Below are positions 34,201-47,224 of a stretch of 64,000 nucleotides of DNA, piece after piece. The DNA is from Gibbula magus (lineage: Eukaryota > Mollusca > Gastropoda > Trochida > Trochidae), in the NCBI GenBank assembly GCA_936450465.1, contig OW388296.1, forward strand, positions 31,875,875-31,939,874. Reading direction: 5' to 3'. The stretch's first letter is position 1. The number at the start of each line of letters is the position of its first letter. The notes under the pieces are model-generated. The model worked only from the letters and a program-made list of their open reading frames with translations, ran no database searches and was not told where the DNA came from. The translations under genes were made by a program, and so were the position numbers.

Positions 34201-35063
34201 ATACATGTATGCATCAATATTATCATTTAGCGAAGCCAAACACTGTGTACAGCTGCTGAACAAAAGTGTGTTACATTCACAACACTCGTACCATTTGTTT
34301 AATCATTTTCCACAAAACTTATAAACGTAGTGTTTTCTTCTCATAATAAGGTAGTCAAATAATTGTAAATGCAAATGAAGTTAGGAAAGTGATGATATGA
34401 TCCATATATTAAGTTAGATTCTGGTTGCACTGAAATTAGTGCTAAAGTTGCAAATATGAATTTCACAGGTATCAACGGTTCTTCGCGGTGAGTTCATTAT
34501 TGTTTTGCATATCAACTTTAAAATGTTTTGAAACATAACTATTGCATATTTATTCAACACATAAATTGCTTTTAATTAAAGTATGTACATTATCTAATCC
34601 AATGTGAAGTTTAAAAAATTTACACAGGTTCTGAAAAATGTTTCAAAACTTGTTTCCCGATATCTCTAATAATTTATGGAATTCATGTCAAAACCAATAC
34701 AGGTACTGAGAAAAACAAAATGGATTAATATTCCTGATTGGAGGTACTTTCTTTTGATATCAAATAGTGCTACAATACAATCATTTATAAATTTGTTATT
34801 TGTGTCTGAAGTCTCCAAAGTCATCGAACATAGCAATGTAACAAACTTTTCGAAAATTCGCCAAATAATCAATATATAATCACAATCGACCAAAATGTCA
34901 TTTCAAAGGATTTCAACCCTCTTCAGCCAGTGGTTCTTGAGAAGAAGATGAAGATAATTTACAGACGGATGGACGAATTGACGTCGGAGTCAAATTCACA
35001 AGCCTTTCGGCCTGGCAGATAAAATAACATTAAATATCAGTTCAAAAATGTTACTTTACTTAC
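31219..35063. other. AT-rich, no gene seen
   Basis: Only chance frames of 60-85 codons. A 70-base trace of the GGTCA family lies near 34880-34985. If the promoter at 35090-35175 starts the lectin transcript, this is part of its first intron. Confidence 0.45.
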
Positions 35064-35100
35064 CAAAACGTTGTTACGGACTCTGGAAACACAGCGCCCA
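35064..35100 (-). other. candidate 5' noncoding first exon
   Basis: From about 25-30 bases below the TATA box down to a consensus donor (CGTTTTG then GTAAGT, cut after 35064). Short and without an ATG, as expected for a 5' leader exon. The next minus-strand acceptor that opens onto an initiator ATG is at 28333, so these two could join. The start point is estimated from TATA spacing. Confidence 0.4.
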
Positions 35101-35180
35101 CTGCCCAGCGTAGATTTTGCGTGGATTTTATATGTTCCAACTTGTGACTAGCCACGCCCCCATGTACGTCAATTGGCTTA
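35101..35180 (-). promoter_or_regulatory. candidate TATA promoter, minus strand
   Basis: In transcription order on the minus strand there is a CCAAT-like AGCCAATTGACG, a GC-rich GGGGGCGTGGC box, then TATAAAA (35132-35126). The order and spacing are those of an animal core promoter, and a donor consensus follows about 65 bases later. No transcript evidence is available here. Confidence 0.5.
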
Positions 35181-35739
35181 GAATTATACGGTTGGCTTAT
35201 TTGGGATCTCAATTTGTCGAGACATGCATCGACGTAAATTGTGATACTTGCAGTACATTGCAATAAACCTAGAGGTAAATAGTTAATTTACATATATGTA
35301 TTCAAGAGCAAGGATTGGGTACACATTATCCAACTTAATGAAATCCTCCCCTATTAACAATTCTTACATATGGTATTGAAACGTAACATACATTATGTAC
35401 AGACGTATACATGTTTATGTAGACAGATGAGTATATTTACAAGATAAATCGAAGTGACAAAGTGTAGTATAATGACAAAGAATAATTATATATACTACAT
35501 TCCAAAAAAAACATGATTAGAGTTTTCACCAGGTGATGTACAATCACATTCCGTTTTCCGAGAGTCCCTTTCCATATAGATTATCATTTAATTTGCTATT
35601 TGAATGTCTTAACTGAGGTGAGAAATATGCATGTTGTGGCATAAATCGCACAGTTACAATGGAGCATTGTTGATGGATATATTATAAAACAAAGATACTT
35701 TGACCCACACTTCACAGGCGTATTCAAGGTGTGGCATTT
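35181..35739. other. no gene seen
   Basis: Upstream flank of the candidate promoter. AT-rich without further recognisable elements. Confidence 0.45.
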
Positions 35740-35995
35740 ATGTAAATCTTATTTAAGATTCCCCATACTCTGTCATTGGCTTTAGACACATCGATAAACA
35801 CCATACAGTAATATTGTCTTCTGTCTAAGGCATAGCAAATATAGTTATATAGTTCTATTAATTGATGAGTTGTAGAATTCTCAAATTCGAAACCAGATTG
35901 AATATTTGATTTTAAAAGAAATTCGATACATATTTCAAGACAGTTTCCTCGAATAATTTTCCCAAACAACTTATCAAAGAAATGGGCTGGTAAGT
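35740..35995 (-). pseudogene. LINE reverse transcriptase fragment
   Basis: On the minus strand the frame reads FFDKLFGKIIRG, then NIQSGFEFENSTTHQLIELY, then YYCMVFIDVSKANDRVWG. This matches the F-E-K-x-I, Q-S-G-F and F-x-D-x-(S/A)-K-A-F-D-x-V motifs of non-LTR (Jockey/CR1-type) reverse transcriptases, up to motif A only. The frame then runs into unrelated sequence, so the element is a short truncated relic. Motif A has N in place of the usual F (KANDRVW). Confidence 0.85.
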
Positions 35996-37189
35996 ATATG
36001 TATATGTTGACTGAGATATACATGTTTATAGATATATACATATATGGTTACGTTAATGTAGATATTGATGTGTACCTTTATATAAATGAAGACGTCGCTG
36101 TATATGCAAACAGAGGCCCAGTGAAGTCGTCGAGGTTGATCAGACCTAGTTGATGTCAGTATTGTTTTCGTCTTACACATAGACGTTGATGTAGATATTG
36201 ATAGGCAGTTCAATGATTTTTGGAGCAAATATGTATTTCTTCCTTATTCTGTGTCATTCTATTTTTTTTCAGTTTGGTCCACATATTGTTGTTTAAACCA
36301 ATTTCAAAATAAATAAATAGTTTTCAGGTTTCAGAAAACTGTTATATAATGAAAAAGTCAAGAACGTTCTCTTGAATGTTTTGAAAAATGGCATATAATT
36401 TCCTTTATTGGCAATGACGAAACAATCCAGTTGACTTTGTCATTATTAAACTAAATAGCGTTTGATGTTGTTAACAATACACCAGCTTCAATTTATATAC
36501 CTGGAGTCTGTAATAAATTTGAGTTAGAACTTATTCTACCACGCATATACATTACCTTTGAAACGATGAATACAAAGTGATCACTTGCTGATATAATCTT
36601 TAATATTTATTCAATTACAAAGTTATATTCAACAACACTAGCGACAGCACGGTATCGTGACTATGAATATTATTAATAGCGACCAAATAATGAAGAAAAA
36701 CACAACGCACCCATTACAGTTAATGTTATTACGAAGTTTGAAATGAAACCAACATTATCTGATTACAATACATAGATAAGAACGATAAACTTACCAATAT
36801 TGTATTGTCAAAATCGAACACAATATGAAGATGTTATCACAACATTATCATGACAATCATCATGGTTACTTAGATAAAGATATGGATGATCAACTTCTTT
36901 ATTCAACATTTGATGATCCATATATCGCTGGGTCATCTTCACCACACAAGCTTCTAGAGTGCCTCTCAAACAGTTAGATCAAGATGTGTACGTTATATAA
37001 AGAAATCCATGTACATCAACTTAATTTGTTTTAAAACCCACTACATGTACATCTATCTATCAAAATTTCATCAATCAATGTTTTACCAAGAGCATCACCG
37101 TCGGTGTTTATATCCATTCTCTTGGTCCATGTACAGCACTTATTTATTACACAGATCAACATAATGTAAGGTACAATGAATACATTTAT
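35996..37189. other. no gene seen
   Basis: AT-rich with ATATAC/ATACAT low-complexity sequence near 36000-36060. No exon. Confidence 0.45.
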
Positions 37190-37400
37190 ATAATAATGAT
37201 AATAATAATAATGAGGATACTTATATCGCGCTGAGCTCCACAACACTAAGGGCCATGCTCAAAGCGCTACACACATTATTACCCTGGTGTAAGGACCAAC
37301 ATCGTTCCTTTTTCATTTTCAACCTTTGGAGTATGCAACCTGGGCTGCAAATTAAGGCGCTCCAAGGTTATCTGTCACATTGCCTGCACTTCCAACATGA
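37190..37400. repeat. dispersed repeat with CTCAAAGCGCT motif
   Basis: An ATAATAATA lead-in, then ATACTTATATCGCGCTGAGC, then CATGCTCAAAGCGCTACACA. This phrase recalls a dispersed repeat seen in many marine invertebrate genomes. Only one copy is in this window, so the call rests on recollection. Confidence 0.4.
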
Positions 37401-38806
37401 ACAGATTGTGGCAAGACAAATGAATCATATGGGAGTAAGCGTTTAATTTATCTTATTGGTAATCTGATTTTAATTTTGGTATTCTGTTTGCCAATATTGG
37501 GATGTAAATGTATTCGTTTGCTACAATACATATGAAGGTTAGAACCTCATTTCTGCCTATTTGTAGAGAATAGTTGTTTCTGCGTTTCAGTTTCCAATCC
37601 ATTCAAGTAACTCTTGTCACAATCTCTTGACAAACCTGCATGCACACTGTCAATGGATAATTGATTATATTTCAACATTACAAAATGTACAAAGTAGTGT
37701 TTTTATTAGTTTGTTTATGTATCTGTCTTTATCCGTCGTGACTAGTAAGGATGCTATAGTGACTACGCTATTGGAACCACCTATGCTTGGGTCTATACAG
37801 CAGTGTCCCGAAAGTTTGTTTACCTACTTGTGTATTTTAGTGCTAATATCATGTAATTTGATATGTGTTTGAAGGATCTTGTCAGCGCGAAAGTAAGACC
37901 GACGTGTTCCATAATGTGTTTAAATGTGAAGCTTTTATTTCGGAAAGATGTTTGTTCATACCAAATATTTTCCTACAATGGCCAAATGCCATAAAGATGG
38001 CGATCCTTCTCAAGTTTAATCGTGCCACTATCTTACAAAACTAGCTAAGTACATACAACTCGTTTTTAAAAAAGCTTAAAACAAAAAGGTAAATACACTT
38101 TTCACTTCAAGCAATTGTCATGAATATTCATGTATGTGTATTATTAATGATTTGCATATTCCTGTGGACATCCTTGTTATTTTGGTATTTATATAATTGG
38201 TATTTATGTATCTCATGTTCAACCAGATTTTTAAGAATAAATGATGATATGCCTTGTACTGGCAACTCGCCTTGAAACATGAGAAGACAGGACGGCAACC
38301 ATTGAGATCATGCATTTTTAAATTTGAATGTTTAAATAGTAGAGTTATGTAATCAATAATGTGCTCAATGAATAGATCAAGTCCAAGAAGGTTACTTATG
38401 TCGACGTCATCTTTAGTCTGAGAAAGGTCTACATTTCATTCTACATTTAAGTCAAATACTAAACATTTTAGCCAAAAACCTTTTTATGAAAATGATTTCC
38501 ACAACCCAAGTGTACTTGAACAGACATAACCTATTATTCTCTTCTTTATGAGATTGCGGGAAACTCTTAAAAGGATATATTCCTTCAAAATGACTTTTCT
38601 TATTTCGTTTTCCACACTCTTTAATATGATGACGTTTCTTTTACGGTTGAGTGGAAGTCTAAACTACATGTGTATACTTGATGTTTATTCACCAAATTTG
38701 GTATAATGTCTCTCCGAATCATATAGATATGCCCTTTAGGGGTTTGACCTCTTTTCTAGTTTTCTTTTGCTGTGTCCGTGGCAAACAAATCTTTTATTTT
38801 GTCTTT
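37401..38806. other. no gene seen
   Basis: Chance frames only, with no recognised motifs. Confidence 0.45.
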
Positions 38807-39165
38807 TTAAAGGGGCTGTAGCACGTTTTTTTTGTCAAATTCATCTTTTCAAATTTCTCATTTATAATGACAGTTTATGTTATTTTAACGTACTTTAGAG
38901 GGTAATACATCTTATTACACAAATTATCCCTTGAGGTAATAACGATGATGTGTATAAAGCAAAAATTGCATGGCGGCCATTTCATTGTGAACACATTTTA
39001 TTATTTCGAATTACAAAAACGATTCCCATGGCTTTACCGAACCATGTACACTCATTTTTTAACTTGATTTTCAGAAGAGAGAAGGGTGTTTTACTAATGG
39101 TGGCAATATTTTAAAAATCTATTTCATCGACATTTTTTAACGAACAAAATGCTACTGCCCTTTAA
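38807..39165 (+). mobile_element. TTAA-flanked MITE, family 2 copy D
   Basis: TTAA at 38807-38810 and 39162-39165. Left end AGGGGCTGTAGCACGTTTTT, right end read in reverse AAGGGCAGTAGCAT. The interior contains CAAAAATTGCATGGCGGCCA and CGATTCCCATGGCTTTACCG, both shared with 11385-11746. Confidence 0.88.
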
Positions 39166-39784
39166 GAGTATATGTTTATGGAGCATAGATCTAAAGGATT
39201 TGACCTTTCTTCATCAACATTTGAGATACCGCTTCTCGTTATCATGTAGATGTCCCTTTGTCAGCTTCTTTTATATTACATTTTGTCGTTTCCATAGTAA
39301 CAGTTCACACTTTGTCGTTTTGATGACTATGGGTTATTTCCGGTGTATAAACTATTGGACCCATCTTGACACAATTTGGCATATGACTCTCAATATTATT
39401 TAGCTGCTCTTTTTTGGACTTTGGCCATTTTAAATTCTGTTTTTTTCCCGTTCTGTTTGGCCTTAAGTTGATTCTTACTCTAAGAACTGAATAGTTTCTG
39501 GGTTGAATTGGTGGAAGGGGAGACATCTGTTTAAGATGCATTCTGGCTCTGGGTTAGTACAGCAAGCCAGACATTAAATTTATGTTGGATTTGTAGGTAT
39601 ATAATAAATATTGATTAAATCTTTTTGAGTATGGAGAACGCAATGAATGACAGATGATATTATGCAATGGTGATATTAATGTTGCCACTAATGTACTTAC
39701 GTCACTCTCATATCATTACTGTTAACACTCAGTTTCACTGGTCTACATGTATTTGTGATAAAACAGTTCTTTATCTTATTCTTC
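39166..39784. other. no gene seen
   Basis: No exon or element ends recognised. Confidence 0.45.
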
Positions 39785-40690
39785 ACCTGTGGGTCACAAT
39801 CTTAGATTTACATCTCTTACCAGTGACCAAACTAAGGTCGTCAATCTATTGTAAGTTGTCAACCTTAGGCTGTCTATCTATTGTAAGTGGTCAATCTTAG
39901 GTCGCCTATATATTGTCAGTGGCCAACCTTAGGTCTTCTATCTATTGTCAGTGGTCAACCTTAGGTCTTCTATAAATTGTCAGTGGTCACCCTTAGGTCG
40001 CCTTTCTTTCGTCAGTAGTCAAACTTTATGTCGCCTATATATTGTCAGTGGCCACCCTTAGGTCTCCTTTCTATCGTCGGTAGTCAAACTTTATGTCGCC
40101 TATATATTGTCAGTGGCCAACCTTAGGTCGCCTTTCTATTGTCAGTAGTCAAACTGAGGTCGCCTATATATTGGCAGTGGTCAACCTTAGGTCGCCTTTA
40201 CATTGTCAGTGGTCAACCTTATGTCGCCTATCTATTGTCAGTAGTCAAACTTTATGTCGCCTATCTATCGTCAGTGGTCAACCTTAGGTCGCCTATCTAT
40301 TGTCAGTAGTCAAACTTTATGTCGCCTATCTATTGTCAGTGGTCAACCTTAGGTCGCCTTTCTATTGTCAGTAGTCAAACTTTATGTCGCCTATATATTG
40401 TTAGTGGTCAATCTTAGGTCGCCTTTAAATTGTCAGTGGTCAACCTTATGTCGCCTATCTATTGTCAGTGGTCAAGCTTAGGTCGCCTTTACATTGTCAG
40501 TGGTCAAGCTTAGGTAGCCTTTCTAGTGTCAGTAGTCAAACTTCATGTCGCCTGTATATTTTTAGTGGTCAACCTTAGGTCGCCAATATATTTTCAGTGG
40601 TCAAAATTAGGTCGCCTATATCTTGTCAGTTGTCTACCTTAGGTCGACTATCTATTGTCAGTGGTCAATCTTAGGTCGCCTATCTAAATC
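39785..40690. repeat. 32/33-bp minisatellite, array 2 (about 27 units)
   Basis: Units such as GTCAGTGGTCAACCTTAGGT plus CGCCTATCTATT (32 bases) alternate with a variant GTCAGTAGTCAAACTTTATG plus TCGCCTATCTATT (33 bases). The alternation in much of the array suggests a dimeric repeat of about 65 bases. Related to array 1 at 8945-9545 through GTCAGTGGTCAA and CTTAGG/CTTGGA. Confidence 0.92.
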
Positions 40691-40880
40691 TGCACTTGGG
40701 ATAAGAATAACTGTAAGAAAGACTCGAGGTTATTTCCAGTATCATTTACATCAAACCGTAATTATATATATTGTGTAATTCCGATCCATTAAAAATGAGA
40801 CTGACATTGTGTCTTATAAGACCGAGCTGAGTTGCAATATGAAAGATGATGTTCTATTGGATAGAAAAAGGACGAGATAC
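40691..40880. repeat. repeat flank shared with 61275-61500
   Basis: CTGCACTTGGGATAAGAATA and the following 190 bases (TCAAACCGTAATTAT, GACATTGTGTC) align with 61275-61500 in the same orientation. The minisatellite therefore probably belongs to, or sits at the edge of, a larger dispersed element. Confidence 0.75.
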
Positions 40881-40974
40881 ATAGATAGTGGTCTTTGTGG
40901 AAATACCATAAAGCCATATTCTTTTATGTTCTAAACCTACAGTGATGAAAGACACAATTTATTTAATCAATAAT

Positions 40975-41260
40975 ACTTTACACGCCTGTCTTGAATAGAA
41001 GCCTGCCTCATATAGATGCCCTTGGACAGGGCTTTCTGGAAATAATAAAAGCCTGCCTTAATTAAACGCCGGGTAAACCGAATTTAACTTCTGTTATTGC
41101 TGACCCCTACTGTAGTCGTCTGTCTCTACGAGCCCTCATTGCGAAATAGAGGCCTGCCTTGAATAGAAGCCTGCCTCAAATAGACGCCTATGGTGTAGAC
41201 CGGTTGATAATAACAGACGCCCGGCGTGTAATTAAGGAAATACGGTAAAATTTACAATCG
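40975..41260. repeat. degenerate GAATAGAAGCCTGCCT repeat
   Basis: Copies of GAATAGAAGCCTGCCTCA and of the AATAGACGCC type recur about six times, with an inner spacer, ending at AAGGAAATACGGTA. Type unknown; likely a non-coding dispersed repeat. Confidence 0.65.
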
Positions 41261-44200
41261 TTACAGAAACAGTAATAGTACTAACATTCTTCCCTCCAGC
41301 TCTTTTTTCTTCATTTGCAATAAGTATACACTCGACCTCAACAGAAACATCACCATACACAATACAAGATAATTCATTCCACGTGTGATACACACGAGTG
41401 AAACAGAGATACAACATGTCATCAGAAGCCAAGTAACTAAACCTGAAATTTAAAAACATTATCTATTCATATTGTTTTAGTAATAGTCGTTTTAGGAATT
41501 CTCCATTTTCAAACTCCTCAAAGGTTATCCATGTCAACACCATAATTTATTGATTAAATTTCTACATTTTATAATCTTTTTACTTAAATGCCAAACGCTA
41601 TGGCCAAAAAACATTTTGAAAAAGCATTTTCAACACCGCAAGTGCAAATGAACTGACATAAAAAAAATGATCGTAATCTGAAGTATGACATTGTCAGTAC
41701 TTCTTTATTAAATTATGACTACCATATACATTAAAATCTACTTTCTACGACAGCATAGTTTTGTTTATTGCACTGTTGAAAAGGTTGTGACGTTTCTTTT
41801 GTGGTTCAGTGTACATGGATCGACTATCAGATTGTGTATGACTTTCAGTTCGTATCTCTGCATACGTGGGGTAATGGACCAATTCCTATAATTCGAAGGT
41901 CTCCCAACTCCTGTTTACATGTATCTGTCACTAACAGATTTTAGGTGTCTATTCCTAGATAAAGTCTTTGAAGCGCATTTAAATTGACATACATAAGAAC
42001 AGCAATGAGGATTGTTTTAAATAACTATGTCTTTAATGTAAAAATACACAACGTTTCCGAGTATCAAGTTACTCCTTCATTAGGTGAAACGTGACGGAGT
42101 TATTAAATATATACTCCAAAACCTCGTGTATCTTCACACACAAAAAAAACAGTTATCAACAGTCTGACTAAAATCGACGGTTTTCGAGGAATACAAATCG
42201 CAAAATAGTGCATCGATATAAGTTCATCTGGTTTTGTGGTACACGGGACGAATATCATTTGAGTCATGTTGGCTTCCTACATAGCGCAAAAGTTGAAGAT
42301 AAACCTGTAGTTGTACATTTATCCGGCCCTAGGTTGAATACACTCACGAATTTCAAATTTACAATCTAGGAGCTGACCCTTCTGCTTCAGAAACCTGAGT
42401 TAAAATCGACCGTGTTCCGAGGACTACAATTTGCAAAATAATGCATCTTCTGGGATAAGAACATGTCTTGTACATTCTTCTCCACAAGGTCGGTTTGGCT
42501 TGGAAACTCCTTTCTTCTTAAACTCGTTTCCTGATAACATACGGGATATACCGATCGATATCTCGATTGTGGTGGAGTTTCAATGCACGTTTCTGCAAAG
42601 CTTAAAAGCTATGTAGGGGTCAATTATTAGATTGTTTTTCTTCGAAACAGCATACATTTCATAGGCATATGTTTTGATAAGCTTGAAAGTTTTGTTTTGG
42701 AACAAATTGTGATTAATCCACAAATTCAATAACATTGAAATTTCCCTTTTCACTCAGATATGTATGACCAAATATAGTAAAACTTCAAATTATTAGTATA
42801 TGTATGCTACAACCAAGGTCTGAGAAACATTTTGTGAAAAATTACATTTTTAAACACACAAATAAATGACGTGGATTTAAAACATTTGCCTAACTACAGC
42901 AATATTCAATCCTTAATTTCTAAGTGCTAAATCTGTCTATCTGATGTCCCTACAATAAATACAGGTATTGTTTCCATAACACACGCACTCCAACCAGCCG
43001 ACAAACGTAATACAAGGGAAGTAACTCTTATCTCCTTAACATCGGGTTGGATTTTAAAGTAAACGAAGTTTGAATCTTGAGTCCTTGTTAGATTCCTAAC
43101 TAAAATTATATGTCTGTTATTATCAATGCTTGTTAACAATATCATATTACCGAATCTTCCAAAATTACTTAAAACACATTTCCCCGTATGTAAGCATGGC
43201 TAAGATATATTAATCAACCATGAACTGTTTAATATTACTAATTTGCAATTTTAGCTCACTTTAACGAGTAATGTTATATTGATGGTAAATTTTTGTCCAA
43301 AGTAGTTTATAGTTTTAGATGATTCACTTTATTTGTAATCATTGACTGCAATGGAACGAATGTGGCTAACATAAGGTTAATTCTCCGCTCCAGTGATCAA
43401 GTGGTTCAAGGAAAACATTCCAAATGGACCCACTCAAGTTGAACAAAATTGCAAAGATGAATAGTATTATTATTTAGTATTGAAATGTGTTTCAAAATGT
43501 TTATTCTAGATGTTGGTCTTGTTTACTCTTTTATATATTTTTATTACACCTTCAAACAATTTAAAGATACGTTCTTGAACGTTAAAGATACCTTTCTAGA
43601 TACGGGGACGTCTGTATTGGGTTTTTCATTTTGTTATGTTCCTTATTTGTTATCAGTTGGGATTTGGCCACTTTGTTGATAAATGTGAATAGTAAATAAA
43701 TGTATATGTGACCCGGGTTATCGCCTCATTTATCAATTAGATAGAATCAATTGTAACTCAATCTGAAATTGATTACTAAAATATAGTTGTATTGAGAAAA
43801 AAGACATTTTTATTACCAAGCAATTTGCTAAAAGTGTTTAGCCTATATGGCTAACAATTATGGGCGAGATAGAGTTAAGAATAGTTATCTTTTTTCAAAC
43901 TGAAATTGAGCAGTAAAACTAGTATATATTGTTATATTTTGTATATAACTTTATTGCATCGATTGCTCTTATATTTTACATTGAAATCATGATGCAAAAA
44001 TTATAACAATATACCAATAACATATATCCATAATTGTGTCCTTGAGTAATTACAAATGTAGATAAATATACGATTAGAATAAAGTTAACATTAAAATATA
44101 TGTTGACACAAGTGGACCTAAGTCAGAGTCCCGGATCTTTGCTTAAATTCATTACTTAAATGTTGTAAAATAGTCAAACGTTGCACGTGAATTTAGATTT

Positions 44201-44283
44201 TTTCTTAACAAATTTATTTGTCTTATCTTATGCAATGATACACTCATTAACAATAGTGTGGCTACGATTTATTCTCTGAGATA
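41261..44283. other. no gene seen
   Basis: About 3 kb of AT-rich sequence with only chance frames of 60-75 codons and no recognised repeat. Confidence 0.45.
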
Positions 44284-46672
44284 AGAATGTTTGCCTCGTG
44301 TGGGTCGATCAACAGAACAATGCCTTATCAACAGACTTTGGCACAGTAGCCTCCTATGGAGCGGTGTAGTATATATAAATGTTATCACACTGGTTGTCGT
44401 CCATGCTATTTTATCTGTTTGCCTTGTGTGGGTCTTATTTGTACAACAAAACAGTGCCTTATCAACAGACTTTGGCACAGTAGACTCCTGTGGAGCGGTG
44501 TAGTATATATAAATGTTATCACACTGGTTGTCGTCCATGCTATTTTATCTGTTTGCCTTGTGTGGGTCTTATTTGTACAACAAAACAGTGCCTTATCAAC
44601 AGACTTTGGCACAGTAGACTCCTATGGAGCGGTGTAGTATATATAAATGTTATCACACTGGTTGTCGTCCATGCTATTTTATCTGTTTGCCTTGTGTGGG
44701 TCTTATTTGTACAACAAAACAGTGCCTTATCAACAGACTTTGGCACAGTAGACTCCTATGGAGCGGTGTAGTATATATAAATGTTATCACACTGGTTGTC
44801 GTCCATGCTATTTTATCTGTTTGCCTTGTGTGGGTCTTATTTGTACAACAAAACAGTGCCTTATCAACAGACTTTGGCACAGTAGACTCCTATGGAGCGG
44901 TGTAGTATATATAAATGTTATCACACTGGTTGTCGTCCATGCTATTTTATCTGTTTGCCTTGTGTGGGTCTTATTTGTACAACAAAACAGTGCCTTATCA
45001 ACAGACTTTGGCACAGTAGACTCCTATGGAGCGGTGTAGTATATATAAATGTTATCACACTGGTTGTCGTCCATGCTATTTTATCTGTTTGCCTTGTGTG
45101 GGTCTTATTTGTACAACAAAACAGTGCCTTATCAACAGACTTTGACACAGTAGACTCCTGTGGAGCGGTGTAGTATATATAAATGTTATCACACTGGTTG
45201 TCGTCCATGCTATTTTATCTGTTTGCCTTGTGTGGGTCTTATTTGTACAACAAAACAGTGCCTTATCAACAGACTTTGGCACAGTAGACTCCTGTGGAGC
45301 GGTGTAGTATATATAAATGTTATCACACTGGTTGTCGTCCATGCTATTTTATCTGTTTGCCTTGTGTGGGTCTTATTTGTACAACAAAACAGTGCCTTAT
45401 CAACAGACTTTGGCACAGTAGACTCCTATGGAGCGGTGTAGTATATATAAATGTTATCACACTGGTTGTCGTCCATGCTATTTTATATGTTTGCCTTGTG
45501 TGGGTCTTATTTGTACAACAAAACAGTGCCTTATCAACAGACTTTGGCACAGTAGACTCCTATGGAGCGGTGTAGTATATATAAATGTTATCACACTGGT
45601 TGTCGTCCATGCTATTTTATCTGTTTGCCTTGTGTGGGTCTTATTTGTACAACAAAACAGTGCCTTATCAACAGACTTTGGCACAGTAGACTCCTATGGA
45701 GCGGTGTAGTATATATAAATGTTATCACACTGGTTGTCGTCCATGCTATTTTATCTGTTTGCCTTGTGTGGGTCTTATTTGTACAACAAAACAGTGCCTT
45801 ATCAACAGACTTTGGCACAGTAGACTCCTATGGAGCGGTGTAGTATATATAAATGTTATCACACTGGTTGTCGTCCATGCTATTTTATCTGTTTGCCTTG
45901 TGTGGGTCTTATTTGTACAACAAAACAGTGCCTTATCAACAGACTTTGGCACAGTAGACTCCTATGGAGCGGTGTAGTATATATAAATGTTATCACACTG
46001 GTTGTCGTCCATGCTATTTTATCTGTTTGCCTTGTGTGGGTCTTATTTGTACAACAAAACAGTGCCTTATCAACAGACTTTGGCACAGTAGACTCCTATG
46101 GAGCGGTGTAGTATATATAAATGTTATCACACTGGTTGTCGTCCATGCTATTTTATCTGTTTGCCTTGTGTGGGTCTTATTTGTACAACAAAACAGTGCC
46201 TTATCAACAGACTTTGACACAGTAGACTCCTATGGAGCGGTGTAGTATATATAAATGTTATCACACTGGTTGTCGTCCATGCTATTTTATCTGTTTGCCT
46301 TGTGTGGGTCTTATTTGTACAACAAAACAGTGCCTTATCAACAGACTTTGGCACAGTAGACTCCTGTGGAGCGGTGTAGTATATATAAATGTTATCACAC
46401 TGGTTGTCGTCCATGCTATTTTATCTGTTTGCCTTGTGTGGGTCTTATTTGTACAACAAAACAGTGCCTTATCAACAGACTTTGGCACAGTAGACTCCTA
46501 TGGAGCGGTGTAGTATATATAAATGTTATCACACTGGTTGTCGTCCATGCTATTTTATCTGTTTGCCTTGTGTGGGTCTTATTTGTACAACAAAACAGTG
46601 CCTTATCAACAGACTTTGGCACAGTAGACTCCTGTGGAGCGGTGCAGTATTTATAAAGTTATCACACTGGTT
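44284..46672. repeat. 134-bp satellite, about 17 near-identical units
   Basis: The unit begins GCGGTGTAGTATATATAAAT (44361, 44495, 44629 and every 134 bases to 46505), with degraded partial units at both edges. Units differ at only a few sites (CTCCTATGG or CTCCTGTGG, TTTGGCAC or TTTGACAC, one TTATATG). The many 93-codon plus and 68/88-codon minus frames are the same sequence read across two units and are not genes. Low divergence points to recent expansion or active homogenisation. Confidence 0.97.
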
Positions 46673-46837
46673 GTTTTCCATTCATCAAATTGTACCGATA
46701 AGATCAATTGTTACCTGATATTTTAACTTTGGTTTAAATTGATTATAGGGTAACGATACGTATTCAATGACGGACAGTTATAGGCACATACTTAAAATGT
46801 ATTTTCATATGTACATTAGTTTCCAATCTTTGCTCGC

Positions 46838-46966
46838 GGGTTTCACCGCAATACACATCCACCATGGCGTTTGAGACTTTATCCATGCATTGATACTAGC
46901 AGTCGTGATATAAGAGGATTACTCTCTAAAGCGGGGTTAAACCCCAACTCACTTCACCCCTGTTCA
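46838..46966 (+). mobile_element. SINE, 3' part only (copy 4)
   Basis: GGGTTTCACCGCAATACA, then CTAGCAGTCGTGATATAA, then AACCCCAACTCACTTCACC match the 3' half of the SINE at 62955-63207. The tRNA head is absent, so the copy is 5'-truncated. Confidence 0.8.
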
Positions 46967-47224
46967 AGTAAAACCAATCATAGAACTTGTGAATAATATA
47001 ATCTGAAACGGGTTATAAATAAAGCAAATGCTGATGAAACGTATGTAGGTTTAATTATGTTTACAACTTCATACGGTGAGTTGCTTCTGATAAACACTCT
47101 CATATAATGTTTCTGACAATTGTTATCCTTAAGTGTTAAAACAATACTTATACATGTATATATACTATGTTTGAAAGTATAAGTGTAAATAGATAAACAT
47201 ATTATATGACAAGCAATGAAATAC

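Noticed and set aside
39785..40690. CRISPR-like look of regular repeats
   Set aside because: The whole unit repeats with no unique spacers, and the genome is eukaryotic.
44284..46672. Hammerhead ribozyme inside the 134-bp satellite unit
   Set aside because: Neither strand of the unit has a CUGANGA-like core followed by GAA with pairing stems.
44291..46718. Dozens of repeated 68-96 codon frames on both strands
   Set aside because: They are one 134-bp satellite read across unit boundaries. The unit length is not a multiple of three and the peptides have no domain.
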